DNA of 64,000 bases, from assembly GCF_003945595.2 (NCBI RefSeq), contig NW_024104405.1, positions 789,287 to 853,286 of the forward strand, given 5' to 3'. Below, in pieces: positions 44,809-54,852 of this stretch; the stretch's first letter is position 1, and the number at the start of each line of letters is the position of its first letter. Below the pieces are notes generated by a model. That model saw nothing but the letters and a program-made list of their open reading frames with translations. It did no database searches and was not told where the DNA came from. The position numbers were made by a program, and so were the translations under genes. This DNA comes from Pipra filicauda (taxonomy: Eukaryota > Chordata > Aves > Passeriformes > Pipridae).

Positions 44809-46032
44809 GTGACAGCCACAGGGCTCGCAGCAGGAACCATGTGGCACCAGCCCATGCCAAGCTCTTCCAGCAGGGATCCACCATGGTCTAGACTAAGACT
44901 AAGTTCACAGACTAAGCTAAAACCACCAGGCACTTCCCCATCGACACACGGGGTGTTCTTAGTTCACAGGTGCTATCCAGGCCTTGGTTCGTGTTATCAT
45001 TTTGTTGGGGATGATTCCCAGTGGGAGCAGCCAGGACCTGAACAAGGGCTGTTCTTAGCACTGTTCATACCATGCTAAAGTACTTATTTACCTGATTTTC
45101 CCACCTTGAGAATGAACTAGGAATATTAGTTAGAGGAAAGCCCACTTACACTATCTTTAAACCTCTTTTTAAAGCAACTGACATATTGCATCTATGTCTG
45201 GCTCAGGATCTGAATGGATTTCAGTTGACATATCTGGATCCTCTAAATTCAAACAACTTATCAACACTGAAGAAATATAACATTTCTCAATATAATATCG
45301 AGGAATATTTTCCAAATGTTAAAGCAAAAGAGCAACAATTCCCACAAAGAAGTTTTGTTTTCTTTTTTAACAACTCTCTTTGACTAACAAACAGCTGATA
45401 ATGAAGCCACAACTGTTTGGGAAACCACAAGAAACATGAGCTTTCAGCTTTAAACGTTTTCTCCTCCTTCCTTAAAAAATTTCTCACTACACTTTGCAAT
45501 TAGAAATTGTGCTGTCAAACAAATCGGTCCAAAATTCCCATTTCCATCGAAAGGAGGTCCATTCAGCTCTCCAGAACAATGTGTTTTGACTAATTTCATA
45601 ACTGGCACAGGTACACAGTGAAAATTTAGGATGGAGGACTAAGACCTTGCCTACACTTAGAGGTTGCATGAGAGCATTGGTGTTGGCCAGGTGTGGAGAC
45701 AGTTACCCCTGCAACCCTAATATAGATGCATTAAAAATGGGTAAAAAAAACCCAAACAAACAAAAAAGATCCCCCCAAAAAACCAAAACACCAGTCAATT
45801 TGCTTCCAGTTTACCTCAGGGATGAGTAAATCCTTAGAAACTATATTGACAAATGGTTCTGTTAAAACAGAAGCTGTGGCTCCACTTGGAATTGTAACAA
45901 TGAGTCTTCTATCAGGGTATTTATAGAAACAAATCCCTTGTAGTTAGTGCATAATCACCCCCCAAAACTTCATTTACAGTAGAAATGACAGGTAATTAAG
46001 ATATAAGGAATGATGTTACTTCAAGTAAGATT
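44809..46032. other. Unassigned non-coding stretch
   Basis: An A/C-rich simple stretch lies at 45743-45790. No gene recognised. Confidence 0.5.
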
Positions 46033-46078
46033 CAAAAAGGTTATGTGAAACAAGTGCCAAAAAGGTTATGTGAAACAA
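46033..46078. repeat. Two-copy tandem duplication, 25-bp period
   Basis: A 21-base word beginning CAAAAAGGTTATGTGAAACA occurs without change at 46033-46053 and 46058-46078, separated by four bases. A recent local duplication. Confidence 0.9.
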
Positions 46079-46582
46079 TTCTCCTATAAATAAATTTGTT
46101 GGGTCACACCTGGCTTGCCCAACCCCTCCAGCTTCTCATCACTACCCTGCTTTTCCTCTGTTTAATGTTTCATTGTGGAAAATATTCATTTTTAGCCCAG
46201 GTCTCACAGACACTGAGCCCCTTGGAGCTTTGCCCTGTCACTGTACAACCCTACCGGGGTTATCACTAAACAACAACAATAACAACAATGAAGTTATTAC
46301 TAAACAACTGTACTAAGAACATATTTATGACTGTGCATATTCACAGGTTTCCTGGAGAAGCCAGTCCTGCCTTACTGAGCAAAGCCCACATGAGCCACCA
46401 AAGGCTCTGGAGCAATTTTATCCCAGGATGCAGAGGACACGGTGGGAATCAGGGAGAAAAACACGTGGCCTGAAAGGTATGGACCTGCTGAACTAGAAAA
46501 ACAGCATTTTGAGGAACGCTGTCCACCTTTGTAAGCAAAAACAAACATAATGTTGGAAATGCAGGCTTTGGGAGACAACCAA
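46079..46582. other. Unassigned non-coding stretch
   Basis: Nothing recognised apart from a short AACAACAATAACAACAATG stretch at about 46270-46290. Confidence 0.5.
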
Positions 46583-46715
46583 GCCATGGAATCGTAGAAT
46601 CAGCAGGGTTGGAGAGGACCTCTGAGATCGTCAAGTCCAACCCTTGATCCACTACTGCTATGGTTACTAGACCATGGCACTAAGTGCCACATCAAGTCTT
46701 CAGGCTTTTCACTGA
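46583..46715 (-). mobile_element. CR1 LINE 3' fragment (minus strand)
   Basis: ATGGAATCGTAGAATCAGCA starts the match (46587-46606), followed by GGGTTGGAGAGGACCTCTGA, GATCGTCAAGTCCAACCC and a CR1-typical TGGCACTAAGTGCCACATC with its own 7-bp palindrome (46675-46689). This is the reverse complement of an avian CR1 tail, so the element's 3' end is at the left. It is 5'-truncated, as nearly all CR1 copies are. Confidence 0.85.
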
Positions 46716-46889
46716 AACGAGCATTAAACTGCATTTTGATTCTGAGAGGGCACAACCAAGAGCTTCAATGTCACTTGTAACGCAAATCACTTCAAAGCGA
46801 CTTTCAGAGTGTTTGTGAAGTTACAGGTGCATTTGTAACACACCTCGCAGCCAATACACACACAAAAGGCCATAAACTAGAACACCAGA
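46716..46889. other. Short unassigned spacer
   Basis: Ordinary sequence between two CR1 fragments of opposite orientation. Nothing recognised. Confidence 0.45.
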
Positions 46890-47085
46890 AGCTTCACCTC
46901 GACACGAGGAAGAACTTCTTTGAGGGCAGCAGAGCTCTGGAACAGGCCATGCAGGGAAGGCGTGGATTCTCCCTCTGCGGAGACATCCCAAACCCAGCTG
47001 GACACATCCCTGTGTCACCTGCGCCTGCCTGGGCAGCGGGCTGGGCTGAGGGTCCCTTCCCGTGCTGATTATCCAGGGATTTTGC
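46890..47085 (+). mobile_element. CR1 LINE 3' fragment (plus strand)
   Basis: CGAGGAAGAACTTCTTTGAG at 46904-46923, then GCAGCAGAGCTCTGGAACAG, GATTCTCCCTCTGCGGAGAC and GGGCTGGGCTGAGGGTCCCT follow the order of the CR1 terminal region (AGGAAGAACTTCTTT, GCAGAGCACTGG, GTCTCCTTCTCTGGAGAC, GGTTGGACTAGATGATC, GGTCCCTTCC). The 3' end is decayed near 47085. Confidence 0.8.
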
Positions 47086-47345
47086 GGAGCCGTGCCCGCA
47101 GTAACCCCTCCGCCCTCACGCACCGCCCCGGGGCCGCGTCACCGCCCCTCGTACCCCTCCGCCCCTCAGGGCACCTCCCTGCGGCCGCCTCACCACCCCC
47201 GAGCCTCGTGCCCCTCCGCGCCTCAGGGGGACCCCGCTCCGAGCTCCGCGTCCGCCGCCACCCCAGCAGGTAACTTGTCACCTCTGTCCCCCAGGAGCGC
47301 GTTCCAGCGCCAGGGACACCACGGGCAGGGTTGAGGGGAGTATCC
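47086..47345. promoter_or_regulatory. Small CpG-rich block with 57-bp internal duplication
   Basis: About 260 bases of very high GC content with roughly 27 CpGs by hand count. It holds two related copies of a 57-bp unit (CTCGTACCCCTCCGCCCCTC at 47148 and CTCGTGCCCCTCCGCGCCTC at 47205). A donor-like CAG/GTAACT lies at 47267-47275. It may be a short CpG-island promoter with a first exon, or a GC-rich minisatellite. CR1 3' ends bracket it on both sides. Confidence 0.4.
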
Positions 47346-47505
47346 CCCGTGGCATCATAGAGAATCATGGAATGGTTTGTGTTGGAAGGGCCCTCAGAGA
47401 CCGTCTCATTCCACCCACCCTCTGTGGGCAGGGACACCTTCCACTAGACCGGGTTGCTCCAAGTTTATCCAACCTGCCCTTGGGCACTTCCACGACGATA
47501 TTGTG
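47346..47505 (-). mobile_element. CR1 LINE 3' fragment (minus strand)
   Basis: ATCATGGAATGGTTTGTGTT (47364-47383) followed by GGAAGGGCCCTCAGAGACCG, GGGCAGGGACACCTTCCACT, AGACCGGGTTGCTCCAAG and ATCCAACCTGCCCTTGGGCA is the reverse complement of a standard avian CR1 tail. The 3' end faces left, so this copy lies tail-to-tail with the plus-strand copy ending at about 47085. Confidence 0.92.
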
Positions 47506-47884
47506 GACCCTGCTCTGAAAGCCTTACGTGTTTGTTCAAGGAGACTTCCCAAATAATCCAATTAATATAAAAAGACCGATGATTTACTCCACTATTTCGC
47601 AGTACCTGTCCTCTGCTTAAGAAAAGCCAGTCTGTACACCTCATGGTTTCCATACTGCAAGGCTTATTTAAGATAAGCTGCACATTTGTGTGTTCTTTTC
47701 AAAGAAAAGGGGGGTTGTTTAGGGGGTTATGTAGTATAACACATGGAAAATCCCAGGTGGGATTGCTGACTGACAGCACTGGGACCCTGGAAAAGGAGAA
47801 TGTGGGACTATCCTCAGGGAGGACATGAGGGTGACAATCATTTCCCAAACCCAGCTTCGTGGCACTCTGTTTAACTCACTCGTG
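47506..47884. other. Unassigned non-coding stretch
   Basis: Nothing recognised. Confidence 0.45.
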
Positions 47885-47938
47885 GCTTATTGTGTCAAAA
47901 AAAAAAAATTGACTTATTGTGTCAAATAAAATAAATTG
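47885..47938. repeat. Two-copy tandem duplication, 27-bp unit
   Basis: CTTATTGTGTCAAA recurs at 47886 and 47913, each copy followed by an A-rich run and TTG. The A-run of the first copy has expanded to 12 A; the second is broken by T. Confidence 0.8.
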
Positions 47939-48310
47939 GACTAATTAAATGAATTTGTCACCATGAAGTAGGCAGAAAATGGCCTGGTTTCTCTTCCCCT
48001 TGTGAGGGCTTGAGTGCCCTTTCTTCTGATCTCCTGGTTCATGCTGGCAAGAGCAAGGCTTAAGCATTCAGATAATAAAGACAAAAACTCAGGAGCATAA
48101 AAAGAATCAAGATGATTCCTTGTAAAATAATTTCATAGGACTAAAATCAGTGTTTACAGAAAATCTTAGATTACTTCTCCCAGGGATTCTCATTGTTCCA
48201 AAGTTTATTCTGCTGTGTCTCACTGTAAACTCTTTATTTAATCAAATTACTGCCATTGATCAGTGATACTGCACTACTGGGTGTTGCAGTGCGTGATCAT
48301 CAGAAGGTTT
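47939..48310. other. Unassigned non-coding stretch
   Basis: Nothing recognised. Confidence 0.45.
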
Positions 48311-48396
48311 CTCCTTTAAGTAATTACAAAAATCCTTAATACGTTTGTAGACTCTCCTTTGAGTAATTACAAAAATCTTTAAATATGTTGTTGTGC
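48311..48396. repeat. Two-copy tandem duplication, 43-bp unit
   Basis: CTCCTTTAAGTAATTACAAA (48311) and CTCCTTTGAGTAATTACAAA (48354) begin two head-to-tail copies 43 bases apart. The left halves are nearly identical, the right halves diverge more. Each copy carries an AGTAATTAC homeodomain-like core, so the duplication doubled a potential binding site. Confidence 0.85.
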
Positions 48397-48817
48397 TATA
48401 ATGAGCTAATGGCTGGCAGGGTGGGCATCACTGAACCGAGGGGTTTAGTTAGGATATTTTGGGGTAGAATATTTTCTGCTTGTTTGTTTTTCTGATGTTT
48501 GAAACATGAAATCCCTACCTGGTTTTTAAATAAACTGTTTGAAAGCCAGTTGGTACCAAGTTTAGTGTTCTAACTGCTGGTCGGGGTGAGTTGATGCAGA
48601 ACAGAGAGGGTTATAAAAAGAGACTTCTGTGGGAAGTTTTGGAGGGAGACAGGAATACAAAGTAGCTGCCTTTGGAAACAGCTGAGATACCTGAAATAGG
48701 ATATTAGCATGCAAGGCAAATGTAACCTTCTGGACCTCAAAAACCAGGTATCAGTACTTGCAAATATTTTGGAAATGAGCCAGTTACATACGAACTGAGC
48801 TCAACTTCATCAAAAAT
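48397..48817. other. Unassigned non-coding stretch
   Basis: Nothing recognised. Confidence 0.45.
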
Positions 48818-48827
48818 CCTTATAAGG
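48818..48827. promoter_or_regulatory. Consensus CArG box
   Basis: CCTTATAAGG is a perfect palindromic match to CC(A/T)6GG, the SRF/MADS site. One isolated copy, so weak evidence of function. Confidence 0.3.
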
Positions 48828-48890
48828 GCCCAAAGAGCAGCCTCTCTGCAGCAGCAGAATCAGCTGGAATGTGATTGTTTTGCTGTGGTA

Positions 48891-48916
48891 ATTATATATA
48901 TTTATATATATATTTA
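48891..48916. repeat. TA-rich simple sequence
   Basis: ATTATATATATTTATATATATATTT-type low-complexity DNA. Confidence 0.75.
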
Positions 48917-48980
48917 ACCCCAGGATTCCACCTGTGGAAGGATCTGTTGCAAAGTACACGTTTTCATGTTCATTTTCTGC

Positions 48981-49006
48981 ATCATAATATCATATATCAT
49001 AATATC
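48981..49006. repeat. Two-copy 15-bp duplication
   Basis: ATCATAATATC recurs at 48981 and 48996 with period 15 (ATCATAATATCATAT then ATCATAATATC). Confidence 0.75.
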
Positions 49007-49404
49007 AAATCATTGCACTTTGCTAAACCAAATCTGTCGTGTGCTACCATAAAGCAGAGAGGCTGAGTTCTGAAACCTCTTCAGTTGCGAGTTCACTGTT
49101 TGGGTTGGACAAAATTCCCAAACAGAACCAGGAGGTTGATTTCACCCCTTGTGCAATAAAAAAGAGGGGGTTTTCTGAGGCAATCAGAGGGAGAGAGATG
49201 GAGAACTGGAGGCAGCAAATTGTTTTGTCAATGTATCTGTTTTTGCAGCTGCCCAGATATCTACAGAAGTTAGAAATTTCTGCAGATTTTCAATGCTGAC
49301 TACAAATAATAGGATTTATCTTATGCAGCCTAGACTGCTCACACCTGTGTATAAGCAAGACTTCACTTCTAGAAGATCTTTAGAACTTTCTGGAAGGTGA
49401 TAGG
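49007..49404. other. Unassigned non-coding stretch
   Basis: Nothing recognised. Confidence 0.45.
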
Positions 49405-49495
49405 TAACCTTGACTCCCACTGAATTCATTGGAATTAAACTGTTTTCAGTGATGGAGAAGGGTCACACCTGCAGAATCAGGCGTGGGAGTGGGCA
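49405..49495. mobile_element. Possible ancient amniote repeat remnant
   Basis: GACTCCCACTGAATTCATTG at 49412-49431 and CACCTGCAGAATCAGGCGTG at about 49467-49486 resemble the palindromic CCCATTGACTTCAATGGG core and the GCAGAATCAGGCC end of a widespread old amniote repeat. The family name is uncertain and the likeness is partial. Confidence 0.28.
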
Positions 49496-50109
49496 AGAGC
49501 AACCTTCATTCAAAATTTGAATACAGCATTGATATATTTCTTTCTTTCAGTCATCAAAATTTTCACCCTCTGTGGTTGAAACAAAGGCCTTAAATTTGCA
49601 TTTAAATCTCCTCATTCTATAGCTAAAACAAGAAACCTCTTCTGAACTTTAAAAAAGCATTCCAGACTGTTCTTCTGAGATCATTTGGAGCTGTCCTGTG
49701 TCTGCTGGTTTTATTTGAGAACCAAAGGATGAAATGGAACTAAAAACCAGAGTGCCATCTCTAAAGTGACTGAGACCCAGATATAACAGAAACCTCATTA
49801 CAATAATGTTATGTATCAGAGTTCCATTAAATGTTCTCAATCAAACAGGTTTACAGAAATATCCCAAACTATCAAAGCAGAGCACAGAAAAGGGTGAAGA
49901 GAAAGAGAGCTGCACATTTTTAAAGAAGTTTAGAGGTGCTGAACAGAATAAATCTCCAGTGGAAAACAGGGAAAAGAAAATCAAGACATTGTTTTTGCCT
50001 GCAGCAGTAATACAGAAATACCCTGCTCTGGCTGATGGGAGGAAAAGACAGGGAAACAGCAGATTTTTGGAATATTCAGCCCTGCAGATCATCTCTGCTC
50101 TCTTTGCAG
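49496..50109. other. Unassigned non-coding stretch
   Basis: Nothing recognised. The 171-codon frame 49806-50321 begins here and is not called. Confidence 0.45.
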
Positions 50110-50213
50110 GTTGCCCTGGCAATGGAGTGGTACGAGATCTGCCCTGGCACGGCTGTGTCTGTCACACACCCACTGCAGGCAGCCCTGCCTGTACCTGCCG
50201 GGACATGCAGCAG
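50110..50213 (+). other. Weak exon candidate with good splice-like borders
   Basis: CTGCTCTCTTTGCAG ends at 50109 and CAG/GTGAGA sits at 50211-50219. The 104-base interval is a typical internal-exon length and is open in all three + frames; one reads through to a TGA just past the donor. GC content is higher than around it. None of the three peptides resembles a family I know. It may be an exon of a non-coding RNA or chance. Confidence 0.2.
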
Positions 50214-51035
50214 GTGAGAGTGAGTCCTGTAGGCTCGTGCCACCTCCCAGCCCCATCTGTGTGTACAGCAGGTGCTTCAGGCTCTTTTCCAGCAGAAAGC
50301 CACCTCGTTTTCCCGGGTTAGGCATCCTGCAGCACGACAGGAAAACTGTTCCAAGTGCCCATCCAGTACGAGTAAGTGTTTTTCACAACAAGGATTGATT
50401 CTAGTGGACCCTAGAGGGGAACTGGTATTTTCTAGTGTTCTGTGGCACTTCAGGAATGAAAATAGCTCTTGCCAGACTAAACAAGGCTAAATTAAATGAA
50501 CAAATATCCCTTCTATAGGACAAGTGTAATAACTTCTAGTTATAGGGCAGTGGAGGAACTGACAGCATCGTTCCTTTTTGGATACAATGATGTCACAGTG
50601 CACAGCTTTGGTCTGTTGACTGAAGGAGATTTTGTATTCCCATGTATCTTATCATCAGCACTTTCAAATCAATTTTATCCTTTTGAGGAAGGGGAGTGAG
50701 AGTTGGAGGTTGGATTTTTATTAGACACAGCTGGTCCGAGGGACGTCATTCCTTCCTAAAGCCAGGGCTGTCTTTCATATGAAACCGTGGGCTGGCTGGT
50801 GGGCAGGGGGAATCACTCGGAGCAGTTTCAACAGCTGGGGGTCAAATTATAGGGAAAAAGTGGAGAGAAGTGAAATTTATAATCTATAATTTGAAACCAA
50901 AATAAGAATGAGACAAGCTTACTTGAAGGACTGGAAGGAAAAGGATGTGATATATGGCCTGATACAGCCAAGCAAAATGAACGCTGCCATTGCACTATTA
51001 CTTTGCAGACAATCCAAAAAACCAAGAGGGCCTAT
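50214..51035. other. Unassigned non-coding stretch
   Basis: No gene recognised. The part 50715-50800 is CpG-containing (GTCCGAGGGACGTCATTCC). Confidence 0.45.
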
Positions 51036-51110
51036 TAAGGCTGTCTCTGTGGAAATCTAATTAGGTCATACAAACAATCTCTGTTGTTAATAGGACCCTT
51101 TAACCATACA
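51036..51110. promoter_or_regulatory. Candidate segment with inverted SOX-like pair
   Basis: AACAA and TTGTT lie in inverted orientation six bases apart (51073-51088), next to ATCTAATTAGGTC and TTAATAGGACC. Paired inverted ACAAT-type sites are a known arrangement for SOX dimers. The arms are only five bases and could be chance. Confidence 0.2.
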
Positions 51111-52290
51111 GGGATGCCTTAAGGAGCCTGTAGCAGATATAGGAAAGGTTCTGATCCATGAAGGGAATAAAAAGTGAACGAGAGCAAAGGAGTAACAGAT
51201 GAGGAATTGGCATAGGGAAAAGATATAAATAGAAGAATTAAAGAAGGAGGAGAGGGACACAAGAGCCAAATTCTTCCCTAGAGATGACGTTGCCCTATTA
51301 TGTGGGATATGATCTCCTTTGTTGGCTTGGAGGTAAGGGAATGGAGAAGAGGAACTGGTAGGAAACAATGCATTTTGTGGGGGGGGGGGAAAAAGAAGAG
51401 CTTCCAAAAAAAATGTGTGGGAAAGACCATGTGCTTAGAGCAAGTGACTGATACCAGTGACTGCCTGCAGTATCCTGGTGAAAGAGATATAGAGGAAAGT
51501 TTGGTGTAAATTCAAATAGAATTGCATCAAGGCCAGTGGGACCACTTCTGGCTTCAGGACATCATGCAGGAAAGGTGTCAAAGGTGTGTGGGTCCTCACT
51601 CAGTGCAGATTGGACTTGTTGAGACAACACCACCAAAGGACCTAATCACCCTTACACTGAAAGTGGTCCCTCTTTACACTTATTTTCTTTCCTCCCCAAG
51701 CTCCCAGGTAGCAAATAACTCTTTCCCACCTATTACTCCCATTATGTCCCAATAATATTCTGACCACCTCTCTAGCAGACAATCCCACTCCTGTACTTAT
51801 TCCAGCCAAGTGTTGAGTAATATTTCTATGAACACACCCTCGAATTTTGAAAGAGTTATGGACTTAATCACAGCAGGATACTCTGTAGGCATTCTGAAGG
51901 GAATGTAGCACTGTACCTGCAGAGGGAGAATTTAATATCTGAATATTTGCAGAAAGCACACACTGAAAGAGCAGTTCTTTGTAACACACTTGGAATGTGC
52001 TGTTCAGCCACCAGTGAGCGTAAGGTATTCACATCACCTGAGTCCTGTAACCGGCCCACCTTGGGGGAATGTGCAGGTGGGATATTCACAGCAGCCTGGT
52101 TATGAGCTCTTGGCAAGGAGGGATATTGCACAGCAACATTTGCAAGTAATAATGCATAATTTGAAATTTCAGAATGTCACAGTCCGCTTACAAATAGCTC
52201 AGTAATATAAAGAGCCTAATTCAGTACTCAGACAGAATCTTCCCTTAGACACTCGAGTCCCACTGAATCAGGTGCTGAGAGAGTCAAACC
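51111..52290. other. Unassigned non-coding stretch
   Basis: An 11-G run at 51379-51389 is followed by an A/G-rich stretch to 51410. No gene recognised. Confidence 0.45.
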
Positions 52291-52306
52291 ATTAAAAAAA
52301 AAAAAA
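52291..52306. repeat. A-run
   Basis: About thirteen A followed by CCAAAAAC. Possible decayed retroposition tail without a recognisable body. Confidence 0.6.
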
Positions 52307-52949
52307 CCAAAAACACTTCAGACCCCTTTATATGCATTTCAGTCCAGCAATGCATGGCCCTACAGCATTTTATCAGCAGTCTTTAAGCTCCTCAGTGCCC
52401 ATATGAGAAGCAGAGGGGTTACACTGCTTTGCTTGTGCTGTGCTATTAATATCCCAAAGATTGCATAGGAAACCTGTATTTCAGCCCATAAAAAGCATCC
52501 TATGCCAATCCTTAACTCCCCCCTGAGGAACAAATGTAGCTATCCTGCAGAAGGTGATGGCTTAGGCGACCTGTTGGGATTCCTTTCTGCCATGAATTTT
52601 AGAAACAGCTCTGAAGAAGGCCTCAGTCATGTGAGCTACCTGAAGCAGAGTTTCTTCAAACTCAACTACATCTGCATAGGATTCTGTAGGAAAATATCCT
52701 CATTATAGATCACTTTATTCACAAATCTGTCATCTGTTGTTGTATGTGCAAAGGAAGCAGTCAAAGAGCTGCCTGTGAGCTCAGCCTGCCATGGCTGAAC
52801 TGCATTTCACTTTGGACTGAGATGGAACTTGTTTACAAGAGACCTGTGCCTGTTGCAAATGAAACTGCCAAAGTTTGCCAACAGGGGTTTCAAGAAGGCC
52901 AAAAGTAAGAGGACAAAAGCTAATTTGAAGTATTTATCAGAAAAATAAG
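52307..52949. other. Unassigned non-coding stretch
   Basis: Nothing recognised. Confidence 0.45.
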
Positions 52950-53215
52950 CAGTACATATGCCAATTATAGAGGGGCACCCTGTATATCAGCAGGTGCCAC
53001 CACACATAGGAAACTACAGGCAGTGATTTGGGAGCAACCCAACGGGGTTGATATGGTATTTTGCTGGCTCCTATGACATCATCATTGCTGGATGGCTCTT
53101 TGGAATAAATAACCTCTTCCACGTGTCCATAAGCACACGGCTCCCAAAATAAATTTCAGTTGCTGTAAGGCTCAAGGACGTCCTAAATCACCTTGGGTTA
53201 ATGAGCGGCAGAAAT
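52950..53215. promoter_or_regulatory. Candidate regulatory segment
   Basis: Contains TATGACATCATCATTGCTGG (CRE-like TGACATCA and ATTG cores), GGAATAAATAACC, CCACGTGTCC (E-box) and GGGTTAATGAGCGGC. Compact and non-repetitive. Low confidence. Confidence 0.22.
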
Positions 53216-54389
53216 AGAGGAGGAAGGGGCACGGGGTTTGTTTCCATTTCACCAGAAATATTTCAGATGAAGCAATTGTTAAATGCATGAAATACAATGC
53301 AGGGCAACCAGGAAATACAAACATGAAGGTGGGAGAGAGGCTGATATCAGATTTACATACTGAAAACGTGGCAGGACACTGACACTTGTGTGCTGCCAGA
53401 CTGTACTTGAAACCATGGCAGCATTCAAGATAGGTTGAGATTCTGTGGCTGCTTAAAGAGCAGTGTGTTTGTCAGGGGTCTTTGCAGGGATTCACGTTAA
53501 ATATTTCAGAATAGAGAAGAAGTTGAATGTGAAACTTCCCTGAGGGGGAAAAAAAAGAAAGAAAAGTGATAGTAATGTTTGAAAAGCATGAGAGCACTTG
53601 CATTCTCACTCACAAAGAGTAAAATTAATTCCCAAGTGGATGATCAGTGAAGGACATGCAAATATAACTTCCACTTAGACCTAATCTGTAATTCTGAAGT
53701 GTAAATGGTGCTTTTATCTCTTGCTGTCCCTCTGAAGAGGGAAAATTGAAGAAGGTATGAATAGATGTGTTATGGCTGAGTAATGCCAGTTTATTTAGAA
53801 GTGTGTAGAGCAGTTACTTGATCTTCCAGGAACGAACAAGTGAAAATGAGTCCTTAGCCAGTTTATGCTGAATCTCTTTTAAAAGAAGTTGGATTTAATT
53901 ATTCTGATGTTGTCTTTGCTTATCAGTCTATAACACAGAAGAAATTGTCTCCAGAGACATGTTTGCATTTAGCATGACCTTTCAATGCAGCAAAACTAAA
54001 CCCTATTCTAATTCTCAGCTTGTGTTTCACTGAATTTCTGAGAATTTTGGCTGCAGCTTCAAGCCTTGCACGTCTGTGTGATGCACCACAGAGCACAGCA
54101 GGGTTGCATTCCCCGAGATTTTGGGAAGCTGGAATTTTAATATTAATATTGATTAGGTTCCAGTTTCTAAAGACATCCCAAGTCTCTTAATACTCTTCAC
54201 AGCAGCACAAAATAGATCCCTCCCCTCTTAAACCCAGAACCTTTGGATGTCGTATTGGCTTAGTGGAAAACTGTTAGGTAGAGTTTCCAGGAGCCTGCTG
54301 CTCTCCAGGAACTCCAGCAACTTATTACTCACAGTTTCACCTGCACTTCAGGTGTTGCTTTTCAATTGCAGAGTTTCACTGCAGTTTTC
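53216..54389. other. Unassigned non-coding stretch
   Basis: A/G-rich short stretch at 53549-53567. TTTTAATATTAATATTGATTAGG at about 54136-54157 is AT-rich and self-complementary in part. No gene recognised. Confidence 0.45.
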
Positions 54390-54413
54390 ATTATATATAA
54401 TATTATATATAAT
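54390..54413. repeat. 24-bp perfect AT palindrome
   Basis: The 12-base palindrome ATTATATATAAT is repeated directly (54390-54401 and 54402-54413), so the whole 24 bases are also self-complementary. It could extrude as a cruciform. Composition is pure A and T. Confidence 0.85.
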
Positions 54414-54839
54414 ACATAACAATAAAACCATCTTGCTGTGCATGGAGGGAAGTAAAACTGTTTGTTTTATATCCAGACATATATATTCTTGCTGTATTTT
54501 AAATGTGATCACACACTACATGCAGTGAAGGGCATGAAATAAAAACTGCTGGATGGCTACATGGCTGAATAGATATTTCATTTATGCTAAGGGCATTAGC
54601 TCTCGTGTCATCCCACAGGGTTTGAAGTCAGGCTGGAATCTGCAGAAGAGCTGGGATTCTGCAGAACATTCATGTGTTTCAAGTGTCTCTCTGCTGCCTT
54701 TCTAACAGCTGGTAATTCTAAGTACCCCATATACAAAGATTCTTGTCCCTACAGCAAGGGAGGAGATGAGGGATTACTTTTTGCACATGGTGGATACTTT
54801 CTGAATATCTGGTTTGCCTTCTCCCTCTGCCCCATTATG
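54414..54839. other. Unassigned non-coding stretch
   Basis: Nothing recognised. Confidence 0.45.
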
Positions 54840-54852
54840 TTTTTTTTTTTTT
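54840..54852. repeat. Poly-T run (13 T)
   Basis: Thirteen T followed by CTTATAAATGG. Confidence 0.8.

Noticed and set aside
49806..50321. 171-codon open frame on the + strand
   Set aside because: First half is A-rich DNA translated as Lys/Glu; second half overlaps two other open + frames. Only the splice-bordered 104-base part is kept as a weak candidate.
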